64,000 nt of DNA from Procambarus clarkii. Taxonomy: Eukaryota; Arthropoda; Malacostraca; Decapoda; Cambaridae. Below, in pieces: positions 22,892-64,000 of the stretch; within the stretch, counting starts at the first letter, position 1; each line of letters starts with the position of its first letter. The stretch spans positions 15,415,036 through 15,479,035 of the forward strand of contig NC_091237.1 in NCBI RefSeq assembly GCF_040958095.1, in the 5' to 3' direction. The notes under the pieces are model-generated. The model did no database searches. It saw nothing but the letters and a program-made list of their open reading frames with translations, and was not told the DNA's origin. The position numbers were made by a program, and so were the translations under genes.

Positions 22892-22897
22892 TTTATT
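22892..22897 (-). terminator. NAMPT: Possible NAMPT poly(A) signal
   Basis: AATAAA on the minus strand 112 bases after the stop codon. Other AATAAA copies occur farther downstream (for example near 22324), so the true 3' end is uncertain. Confidence 0.35.
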
Positions 22898-23008
22898 TGA
22901 CTTAACTATATTTTGTCCAATGCACCATGATGTAGTATTTTTTAAGTAACTAAACAGTGTAACTGTTAATCAACCATAACAACCGATCAACTACAGTACT
23001 ATCTAAAA

Positions 23009-55882
<32,874 letters not shown>

Positions 55883-55984
55883 GACTGCCAAGTGTCAACT
55901 GAATGTAATTCACGAAACTAAGCCCCCGGAGGCTCCGCCCACGCGGTTGCCAGATGCACGCATCGACGACACCTTATATACCTT
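55883..55984 (-). promoter_or_regulatory. NAMPT: NAMPT proximal promoter and 5' leader
   Basis: Upstream of the exon 1 ATG the minus strand shows a TATA-like TATATAAGG (55972-55980), about 90 bases before the ATG, and a GC box (GTGGGCGGAGCC, near 55932-55943). This stretch is CpG-rich in an AT-rich neighbourhood. The start site was not determined. A 21-bp minisatellite lies upstream and a 20-bp one lies just inside intron 1. Confidence 0.55.
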
Positions 55985-56054
55985 ATATAATATTATATAG
56001 GGTAATACCCTATATAATATAATATATATGCCACAGTATATACCCTATATAAGT

Positions 56055-56480
56055 CACCCTACACGGCCTGTTTTACACCTTACACGGCCTGCCTCTCACC
56101 CTACACGGCCTACCTCTCACTCTTACAAGGCCTACCTCTCACCCTTACACGGCCTGCCTCTCACCCTAGACGGCCTGCCTGTCACCCTACACGGCCTGCC
56201 TCTCACCCTATACGGCCTGCCTCTCACTCTTATACGGCCTGCCTCTCACCCTACACGGCCTACCTCTCACCCTACACGGCCTACCTCTCACTCTACACTG
56301 CCTACCTCACATCCTACACGGCCTGCCTCTCACCTTATACGGCCTGACTCTCACTCTTATACGGCCTGCCTCTCACCCTACACGGCCTACCTCTCACCCT
56401 ACCTCTCACTCTACACTGCCTACCTCACATCCTACACGGCCTGTCTCACACCCTACGCGGCCTACCCATCATTCTACATG
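56055..56480. repeat. 21-bp minisatellite upstream of NAMPT, about 20 units
   Basis: Unit GGCCTGCCTCTCACCCTACA plus C, with T/A variants of GCCTRCCTC. The 183-codon plus-strand frame across it is a repeat artefact because 21 is a multiple of 3. Confidence 0.96.
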
Positions 56481-56689
56481 TCTTCCCAAACCAGTTATCA
56501 TTCCTCACGGATTTCCCCGAGCCTACCCTTCAACCTATACAGTCTAAAAAGTACCATACACGTCCTTTTTAATGAGTAAATAAAATGGAGAGATACAGAT
56601 TAAAGGAAAGTTTAGAAATGGGAAATGTAGAATGAGTTATGAGGGGGAAATATAGAATAAGATATGAGGGGAAATGTAGAATGAGTTAC

Positions 56690-56940
56690 AGAGCGGATCT
56701 CATCGAAACTTAAAAATACTGAACAGTTTGGAGGTTGTTGATCCGGACAACTTCTTCAAAATGTCAGATGTAACACAAACAAGGATTAATGGTTTCAAGC
56801 TCAACAAGTCACAATGCTGGACAGAAAACAGCAGATGCTTTTTCACCCACAGGGTTATAATCCCATGGAACCGCCTACTCGCTGAAGTCGCAACTCAAAA
56901 ATTTGCTAAATTTTAAAATCCGGCTGGAAAAAATTATCAT
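56690..56940 (+). pseudogene. LINE polymerase C-terminal remnant
   Basis: RADLIET, a stop, then LEVVDPDNFF, TRINGFKLNK, RCFFTHRVIIPWNRLLAEV and a fragment with FKIRLEKI in another frame. This follows the LINE pattern RGD.IE..KI, FF..RVV..WN.LP, FK..LD. Decayed by stops and a frameshift. Confidence 0.65.
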
Positions 56941-57211
56941 GACAAATTGGGGGGGGGGGCCTTTGATAAGTCGCCGGCTTCCTGTTCTCGTCGAGGCCAC
57001 TAGTGGCCCTCAGGTAAACTCAGGTAGGAGTTATAATAGTAGGTTTATTCTCTTATGCAAGGAGCTGCGAGAGTTTGTGAGGTTCTTCATACGTATTTTA
57101 ACATATATGGGGGTATGTCTAGATAAATGCAGTGTTGTATTCACATATAGACACTCATGCTGTTTGTATATATGTTTTTATGGCCTGTTTAAGGGTATTT
57201 TTTGGGAGGGG

Positions 57212-57327
<116 letters not shown>

Positions 57328-57879
57328 GAACGTCACTTTCACTTTGATACAAATAATAATTTACGTTATTTGATACGAGCGTGTGGGTGTTTATCAAAGA
57401 TAGCGCTTGTCTGAACAGACGAGCGCAGATTTGAACAAACAAGTGCGTGTTTGAACTTGAGCGCGTGTGTTTGAACAGGTTTCTTGTCTCAATAAACATA
57501 CTTGAACTTGAACTTGTGGACAATGGACCCAACTCCTAGAAGTTTGACATTCAGTGCCGATAATGGCATAAGCATCACTAAGCGACCTCTGCCGTTGCGT
57601 CTGATCCTCTTAAACGGCGTGAAATGCCCTTATAGCGTGCAGGGCTCAGGGCCAACTCATGAGATTCTGAAAATTCTGGGACACTTCAATCACTTGTGCC
57701 AGATCGAACCTCTGAAACTGGAAAGAAACTGGTAAATACATAGTGGCATGAAGTGAAACGGAAATATGTAAATGAAACTTAGAGTTTCACATAAGATGCA
57801 GTTACACATATAGGCAGTTTTTTTTATTATTATTATTATTTTCTACCACAGACGTGGCCACACATTTACAATGCTAACC

Positions 57880-58010
57880 AGCATATATACATTTTCTTCT
57901 GTCCTCCATGGACAGGGTTAGAGAAATGTTAAACATATAGTTCAAGGGTTTATTGAACTCAACCACCACTACCATCCACGGGATGGGTATGGGGTCCACT
58001 ACCACCCCAT
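57880..58010 (-). mobile_element. LINE 3' UTR fragment
   Basis: TTCTGTCCTCCATGGACAGG, then AGAGAAATGTTAAACATA and GGTTTATTGAACTCAACCAC match the module at 2698-2775. Confidence 0.5.
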
Positions 58011-58194
58011 TCCGTGAACTTTGGCAATTATCACTTCAGTAATTGGAATGGAAATTGTTGGTAAATAGAGCAGTGATAGCGGGGGTGAGGGGGAGTCAGG
58101 CAACTGGTATTGTGTTACATCCATGGAGGGAGGAGTATGGAGTTCGACCTTGAAGGGACCCAAGGCCCTCCATACGAGCTGAGGTGCAGGCTTC

Positions 58195-58410
58195 TTGTCC
58201 CCCATGAGCAGAAATTATTAACAGATAATTCGTAATAACGCAGCAGTTGTCTGACGCTATTTACTGTTAGAGTGAACAGACGCATCAAGAGATAGAGAAA
58301 CGTGCCCAAACGTCTCCGCCCACACGGGAAACCAATGAATAACACCTTCCGGTTGTGGACATGTCTTTTCCCCTGAGACTGTATGGCAACGAGTCCGGAC
58401 ATAATAACTC
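58195..58410 (-). mobile_element. tRNA-SINE family B copy, decayed
   Basis: Antisense: TATTTACTGTTAGAGTGAAC, AGACGCATCAAGAGATAGAG, CGTGCCCAAACGTCTCCGCC, then a decayed head. Confidence 0.45.
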
Positions 58411-59274
58411 ACTCTTCTTTGAAGATTTGAGAACTCTTCCATTACCACTCCGTGAAAAATACACAACTATTTTGCCTAGCCAGAAGCCTCAGAATCTAGT
58501 CAGAAGCCTCAGAGTCTAGTCAGAAGCCACGGGCTCACCATAGCCCGTGCTACTTGGAACCTTTTGTTCCAAGTAGCAAATCTTAAACAACAGCAACTCA
58601 GAATCTATAGGCTATATCCGCGTATAGCCTCATGAGCCGACACTCAATAATTCCAAAAAAAAGCGTCAATACTGTAGTGATTTTAATTTCCATAAACCAA
58701 TGCTATTTTTTTCGCTTGGGTCGATAGTTAAAATTGTATACACACGTATGGTGTGTGTATGGGGGAGAAGGGGGGAGTTATATCAGGTGTGTAAGGGGGA
58801 AGTTATAGCAGATGTGTTGGGGTAAGTTACAGCAGGTGTGTGAGCAATATTACAGCAGGTGTGTGTGCTCAGGGTCTGGGTGACAACTCAGTGACTGGGG
58901 AGGGTCCATATACACATTGCATGATGGGAAACATCCATTGCAAGGCCACATTGCAGCTCGCAGCATTATATCTGGATTTACAACACACGAACCGTTTCAA
59001 ACATGAAGTTTTTTGTGAGTGTTAACGTTCAAAAACACCAGGTGTAGATAATGTATAATTATTTAGCACCGAGCTTAGCTTGTGAAGGAATGAGTGAATG
59101 AGCCAATGGGGGGAGGGGGGCAGAACCCCCATTATTCTTGATGGTGCTCCAAAAAGCAACCAAATGGGTGAATGAGTCAAAGTATCATGAGTAACTCCAT
59201 GGGTGTGTTTGTTTACCTTTCGTCTTCTGTGTCAGCGGCCTCCCGACTCTATTTTTCGGTGTGTAAGTGTTGTT
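58411..59274. other. Short tandem and hairpin repeats, no gene
   Basis: Three copies of AGTCAGAAGCCTCAGAATCT near 58480-58530; the hairpin pair ACGGGCTCACCATAGCCCGT and CTTGGAACC..GTTCCAAG at 58528-58577; degenerate TTACAGCAGGTGTGTGNG units at 58780-58870. Confidence 0.6.
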
Positions 59275-59352
59275 ATACACACTTTGGTGTGTATTACGAC
59301 ACTTTGGTGTGTATTACGACACTTTGGTGTGTATTATGACACTTTGGTGTGT
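59275..59352. repeat. 20-bp tandem repeat
   Basis: Four units of CACTTTGGTGTGTATTACGA. Confidence 0.9.
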
Positions 59353-59507
59353 TCACAACCTCCTGTTTAAATGCCTAAACATGCTAAACGTAAACTCACT
59401 CCACATATTCTCTTGTGCCATTTACATGTGCAAAACCTTGTTCCTAGATGCAAATCCTGATCTGAAACTCTTCCTTGAGAGATGTAATAGAACCCATAAT
59501 CAGGTGG

Positions 59508-59776
59508 TTGAGTGTGCCTGTGTTGCGTGTGCCTGTGTTGCGTGTGCCTCTGTTGCGTGTGCCTCTGTTGCGTGTGGCTCTGTTGCGTGTGCCTCTGTTG
59601 CGTGTGGCTCTGTTGCGTGTGGCTTTGTTGCGTGTGCCTCTGTTGCGTGTGCCTCTGTTGCGTGTGGCTCTGTTGCGTGTGCCTCTGTTGCGTGTGCCTC
59701 TGTTGCGTGTGCCTCTGTTGCGTGTGGCTCTGTTGCGTGTGCCTCTGTTGCGTGTGCCTCTGTTGCGTGTGCCTAC
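59508..59776. repeat. 15-bp minisatellite, about 18 units
   Basis: Unit TGTTGCGTGTGCCTC or ..GGCTC. Open in several frames because 15 is a multiple of 3. The last units belong to the left arm of the large inverted duplication. Confidence 0.96.
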
Positions 59777-61036
59777 TGTCTTCATGTAGCTTCCCTCATG
59801 ACATTCACGCTACCACTGAATTTACGAGGCAATGTAAAACAGGTTCTAAGACGCAATTGGTGATGGCGAAGCACATGGGTACATATATGGTTCGGTCTTC
59901 TTCGAGTGACTGGCATTCTACGCCATGTCTACTCCTATGTAATGTAGATGTCACTCTACCCTTACGACTCCCACTCTACGTGATACGTGCATTGTGTGTG
60001 TTGCATATGTGGCGAGTGTTGTGTCTTATGCAGGAAATGTGAGCGGTGTTGATCGTCAGGGTGACTCAGGGTACGCCATGAGGGAGTAATGGTGAGATCA
60101 GTCCCCCCTTTAAGCTGCCTTGCAAGTGACAACTGCAATTGTTTACATCCACTCTACAGCTGTTTGCAGTAGGTAGCGGTCGGTTATATTACTTATCAAG
60201 CATGCAAATCAGCTGTGAAATGGAGTAATGTTCTTTCTGAATATTTCTCACTAAAATGAGGGTCAGACAAAGTACTGTTCCATTCACTCTAAAGTACGGA
60301 AAACAGTACTTTTTCAAAGTACTGTCTGAGTTAAAGTTTTCTGCTATGGTAGGTAGGACCCTTTATCTGCATAGAGTGTTTACACAGATTAAGTTTGACT
60401 CAGGGGATATCAAAGAGATATTTATTTCTGGTCATCCCCTGAGTCAAACTTAATCTGTGTAAACACTCTATGCAGATAAAGGGTCCTACTTACCATAGCA
60501 GAAAACTTTAACTCAGACAGTACTTTGAAAAAGTACTGTTTTCCGTACTTTAGAATGAATGGAACAGTACTTTGTCTGCCCCTCATTTTATTGAGAAATA
60601 TTCAGAAAGAACATTACTCCATTTCACAGCTGATTTATAAGTAATATAACCGACCGCTACCTTCTGCAAACAGCTGTAGAGTGGATGTAAACAATTGCAG
60701 TTGTCACTTGCAAGGCAGCTTAGAGGGGGGACTGACACATTTCCTGCATAAGACACACAACACTCGCCACATATGCAACACATACAATGCACATATCACG
60801 TAGAGTGGGAGTCGTAAGGGTAGAGTGACATCTACATTACGTAGGAGTAGACATGGCGTAGAATGCCAGTCACTCGAAGAAAACCGAACCATATATGTAC
60901 CCATGTGCTTCGCCATCACCAACTGCGTCTTAGAACCTGTTTTACATTGCCTCGTAAATTCAGTGGTAGCGTGAATGTCATGAGGGAAGCTACATGAAGA
61001 CAGCAGGCACACGCAACAGAGGCTCGCGCAACAGAG
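59743..61036. repeat. Large inverted duplication, arms about 0.6 kb
   Basis: Left arm about 59743-60408, 25-base centre, right arm about 60434-61036. Arms pair along their length, for example ATGCAGATAAAGGGTCCTAC with its inverse, and CAATTGCAGTTGTCACTTGC. A 56-base stretch (60042-60097) is present only in the left arm. The outer right arm still has about two minisatellite units before an LTR element begins. No ORF or transposase. Confidence 0.9.
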
Positions 61037-62378
61037 TGTAACACTGTAAAAGTGTTTGGGTTAGTTTATTTAAAATATATATAGAATATGAGTCACAGAC
61101 GGATTTGGAAAGGCGCCAGTTGTCTGCCTGAGATCTCACACCTCAAAGCGTTAATGACCTCAAGTGACCTGAGGTCAGATCATGAGAATTTCACCTTGCT
61201 TCCGCTAAGCTCTTAATTGTAGTCTGGTAGCCTTCAAACAAGCCGACGTTTGAGGAGTGGCTTGGTAGTGCCGGAGGCTATCTACTTGTGGGCGGAGTTA
61301 GCTACTAGGTTCCCCAATATAAACTCTGAGAGCTATCCAGCATGGAGCATTAACAGACAGAGCAGCAGACGAGAGAGAGAAGACGTCCCTACCAGGGAGG
61401 TTGTCGGCCGGCAGGGGCGAGACAGTCTCTGTCAAGCTACAGACCCCCCCCCCCCCCCTCTCTATTCAACTTAGACTCAGTACTCGGTGAGTGAACATTA
61501 AGGTGACTTGGTCGTGTTTACATATGTTGTGTGATGATCAGGGGCAGTCAAGTTGTAGGGTTCTCGAATTCTTGGATGATGACTCACTTTGCATATTAAA
61601 CTGGAACATTTTAATTGAATTGCTAAATTATGATACTTCATGTGAAATATAATTATGAATTTATTATTTAAATTGTGTTTAACTTTGCTCCCTAGAGCTT
61701 TGAGTTGAGGATTTGAGAAAGCCTCTGTGGTTACTGGGTTCATGATATAAATGAGTACATGTTTGGAATGAGTACATGATAAAGATGGGAACTACTAATA
61801 ATGATCTCTTGATAACATCATTTGAGAATTTTGTGATACAGACAAGTTCCATTCCTTGTCTTGTATGTAATGATCATGAATGGATGGTGGCAGCATTTCG
61901 TCTTCTACTATCTACTCTTCTACTTCTACTATCTACTCTTCTCCTTCTACCTATCTACACCTCTCCCTCCACCCCTCTCTGAACTCTCACTTTCAACTAA
62001 TGACCCTCCTCGCTCCTCCCACCTCTCTCCCTCTCACCCCAAACCCTCACTAATTACTTCACTATTCATTTCTTTCCTTTAGTTTTCTCTTATACGTTGG
62101 TGGCAGTGATTATGTATTCTAGAATTCTCTCTAGAGTTTCGGGTAACTGATCAAGTGACGGCGCCTTGTAGTCGTAGCACCTAGGTAGTCAAATACCTAG
62201 GTTTACAAGGTGTTGAACGAGAGAGGCTGCCTTAGGAACTCTGGAGGGTGCTTTAGAATAGTTAGCTAACTGGGGACGGGATAACGGACTAGAGAGAGCT
62301 GTTTCCCCCGGCCTCGTTAGATAACTGGGGGGTGGAATAATGGACAAGATAGAGCTATTTCCCCCACCCCCCGTTACA
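61037..62378 (+). repeat. Probable 5' LTR of a second retrotransposon
   Basis: Starts TGTAACACTG and ends CCCGTTACA (TGTAAC/GTTACA inverted ends), 1342 bp. A GC box (GGGCGGAG, 61290) and TATAAA (61318-61323) lie upstream of a possible RNA start. The second LTR would be outside the window, so this cannot be confirmed by pairing. Confidence 0.45.
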
Positions 62379-62379
62379 A

Positions 62380-62393
62380 TGATGGCAGCGGTG
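62380..62393 (+). other. Possible primer binding site
   Basis: One base after the LTR end: TGATGGCAGCGGTG. This is one base from TGGTGGCAGCGGTG, the complement of the 3' end of a eukaryotic tRNA-Leu and a common primer site in Ty3-type elements. The match stops after 14 bases. A weaker TGGTGGCAGTG is at 62097. Confidence 0.4.
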
Positions 62394-63228
62394 TTGAACA
62401 ATGTTTAAGGTATTGGTGTTCTTTTAACATTGTTCAGTCCCACGTGTCTTTTTGCCGCTCAGGCGCTATCAGGGAGATCTTGACAGGTGTTTAATATTCG
62501 CGAGTTAGCGAACTTTTTTCAGGTTAGGAGATAGTGATTCTCTGGTGTTGTGTTTAGTGATTTTGTGAGTTTTGTGGTGTTCAGGGAATGTTCACCAGAA
62601 CTTGCGTGTGTAGTGATTTATGTTAGTAATAAGATTTGGCGATTTGGGAACTTAGCGGTGTTGGTAGTGCAGGTCAGCTGAGTGTGACAGGTGACCTCGC
62701 ATGTCCCACGGGGACACCCAGCCACCGCTGGTCTCCAGGTCAGTGGGGAGTGGCAGGTGTAGTTCTTAAGTAGTTTAAGTGTGGTTCTGCTCAGATTATT
62801 GCGATCGACTGTTTTACTCCATTTGAACGCAATAACCCGAGGTGTACTGGTATTGTACAGCATGCTAGTGTGGACTAGTGTGTCAGTAGACTTCACGTTG
62901 GGGACGCTCGACGTTAGATAGTCTGGTCACAGGGGTGACAACAGTTTGGGAGTTGTTTACCGGCGGAGAAGCTAGGGAAACACTCTGGGTCACGTAGGTG
63001 GCTGTAGGTTAAGGGTGGGAGTAATGGTTAATTATGTACTTAAGATTAGGAACGGTACAGTTAAGTTTAGGCTAGTGTTTTGTCTATTAGTGTTGATTTT
63101 TTTTTGTGACAAGTTAAAAGTAGTGATGACCTTATTCTCTCTTCTCTAACTTTACTCTGTTACTGTTTTATGTTCCACCAAGTCAATATCATTCAGAGTT
63201 AATTGAATTATTAAAAATTGAAGTGTAG
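62394..63228 (+). other. Possible retrotransposon leader
   Basis: GT-rich DNA without a long plus-strand frame, ending where the LINE poly(A) begins. Confidence 0.35.
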
Positions 63229-63735
63229 TTTTTTTTTTTTTTTATTTTTATTTTTACATGCAAGCATGCGTATAATGTACAATAAAAACAGAACAAATAT
63301 AACAGAACAAAAGAACAAAGCACACACATGAACAATGACAAAGGAACAAATCAAGAAGACGACCTGCCAGAAGGGCTGACCACAAAACAAAAAATGCATA
63401 TACAAACATAACACAAATATAAACACAGCGTAATACAAACATAAGGGAAGCATAGAGGCGAGAAACAGACAAAACAAGTCTGCTAACACCTCAAACACAT
63501 AATGCACACATAAAGAGCACACCCCAACAGCCTGAAGGGCACACAATATGACAAGCAAGCGCACACGACATCCACAACCGAACACACAAACGCACAGGAA
63601 CCGCACACCCCCCCCCCACGAGCCATACAAGAAAACCCACAATACAAACCGGAGCACGCAGGAACCGGGAAACAATACCCACCCCACCCACTCACATACA
63701 CACCCCACAACCAGGCAACACAAAATACATAGAAA
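63229..63735 (-). mobile_element. LINE-like 3' UTR with poly(A)
   Basis: On the minus strand a T/G-rich 3' region ends GCTTGCATGTAAAAATAAAA followed by an A run (63255-63229). The long minus-strand frames here are by-products of TG bias. Confidence 0.55.
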
Positions 63736-64000
63736 TCACTTGCGAGGAACCTCGTGAGAAATGTACTTCTCCGGGAAAAGATCATGAGGATATTTCGCCT
63801 TGTAAGCTTCCCAGACTAGATCTTCAAGGTCGGTAGGGTTTTCGACCCCCCGCGCTCGAGCGGGTATCATAAACTCGGGAACATCTATATCCGGCGGCAT
63901 CGGCCAATGCCTAAGGTCACTGACGCAAGTCGCATAACGAGGCCGGGGAGCGCCAACCACGCCCTTCGAGGAAGCAGATGACACCGGAGCAGCGGACGAG
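63736..64000 (-). CDS. C-terminal part of an unidentified ORF, probably LINE-borne
   Basis: Open from the window edge to a TGA at 63736, at least 88 codons; no ATG start is inside the window. Peptide includes RPRYATCVSDLRHWPMPPDI and LVWEAYKAKYPHDLFPEKYI. GC-rich codons, unlike the host gene. I do not recognise the domain. Its position directly before a T/G-rich UTR and poly(A) suggests the end of a non-LTR retrotransposon ORF. Confidence 0.45.
   Translation of the reverse strand, partial: SSAAPVSSASSKGVVGAPRPRYATCVSDLRHWPMPPDIDVPEFMIPARARGVENPTDLEDLVWEAYKAKYPHDLFPEKYISHEVPRK

Noticed and set aside
56028-56579. 183-residue plus-strand frame
   Set aside because: The 21-bp repeat keeps it open; its composition follows the repeat.
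59267-60042. Cys/Val-rich frames of up to 198 residues
   Set aside because: Periodic readings of a 15-bp minisatellite running into the inverted duplication; no conserved domain.
63211-63723. 170-residue hydrophobic minus-strand frame
   Set aside because: Product of strong T/G bias in a LINE-like 3' UTR. Overlapping frames look equally hydrophobic.

Overview
The window is animal nuclear DNA, most likely from a decapod crustacean such as a crayfish or lobster. The reasons are an AT-rich background full of long microsatellites and minisatellites, GT-AG introns, several tRNA-derived SINE families whose wording I associate with decapods, degenerate LINE ends, and an arthropod BEL/Pao retroelement. 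The species assignment is inference; nothing here fixes it.

One host gene is fully resolved. It lies on the minus strand and spans about 33 kb (23009-55882). Twelve coding exons, each bounded by AG/GT sites with matching phases, join into an unbroken 482-residue nicotinamide phosphoribosyltransferase (NAMPT), the NAD-salvage enzyme that makes NMN from nicotinamide and PRPP. Every catalytic and substrate-binding residue I checked is present. A TATA/GC-box promoter precedes exon 1 and sits between two minisatellites. The last intron contains an unexpected 516-base, stop-free block with splice sites. It would fit as a phase 0-0 cassette of 172 Cys/Ser/Pro-rich codons and is the most interesting coding observation in the window.

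Left flank (1-23000). This is almost entirely repeats: microsatellites, LINE 3' ends, tRNA-SINEs, and a complete 5.5-kb BEL/Pao element (6960-12492, minus strand). The element has two 1001-bp LTRs that I could not tell apart, a 5-bp target duplication, a tRNA-Tyr-like primer site, and a gag-protease ORF but no reverse transcriptase or integrase. It is inserted in a 34-bp minisatellite. At about 14.77-15.30 kb there is a CpG-rich patch with NRF1-like and CCAAT motifs and splice donors on both strands, a possible divergent promoter.

NAMPT introns. These hold short DNA transposons with clear target duplications (a family with CAG duplications, one hAT-like, one Tigger-like), SINEs, a SINE family carrying an inverted 5' arm, palindromes, and 20-, 23- and 26-bp minisatellites.

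Right flank (56000-64000). It holds a 21-bp array, a LINE fragment, a CT microsatellite, and a large inverted duplication (arms about 0.6 kb) whose outer arm is cut by a plus-strand LTR element starting at 61037. The window ends in the 3' end of a minus-strand LINE-like element. No intact tRNA or rRNA gene, CRISPR array or bacterial-style operon is present.
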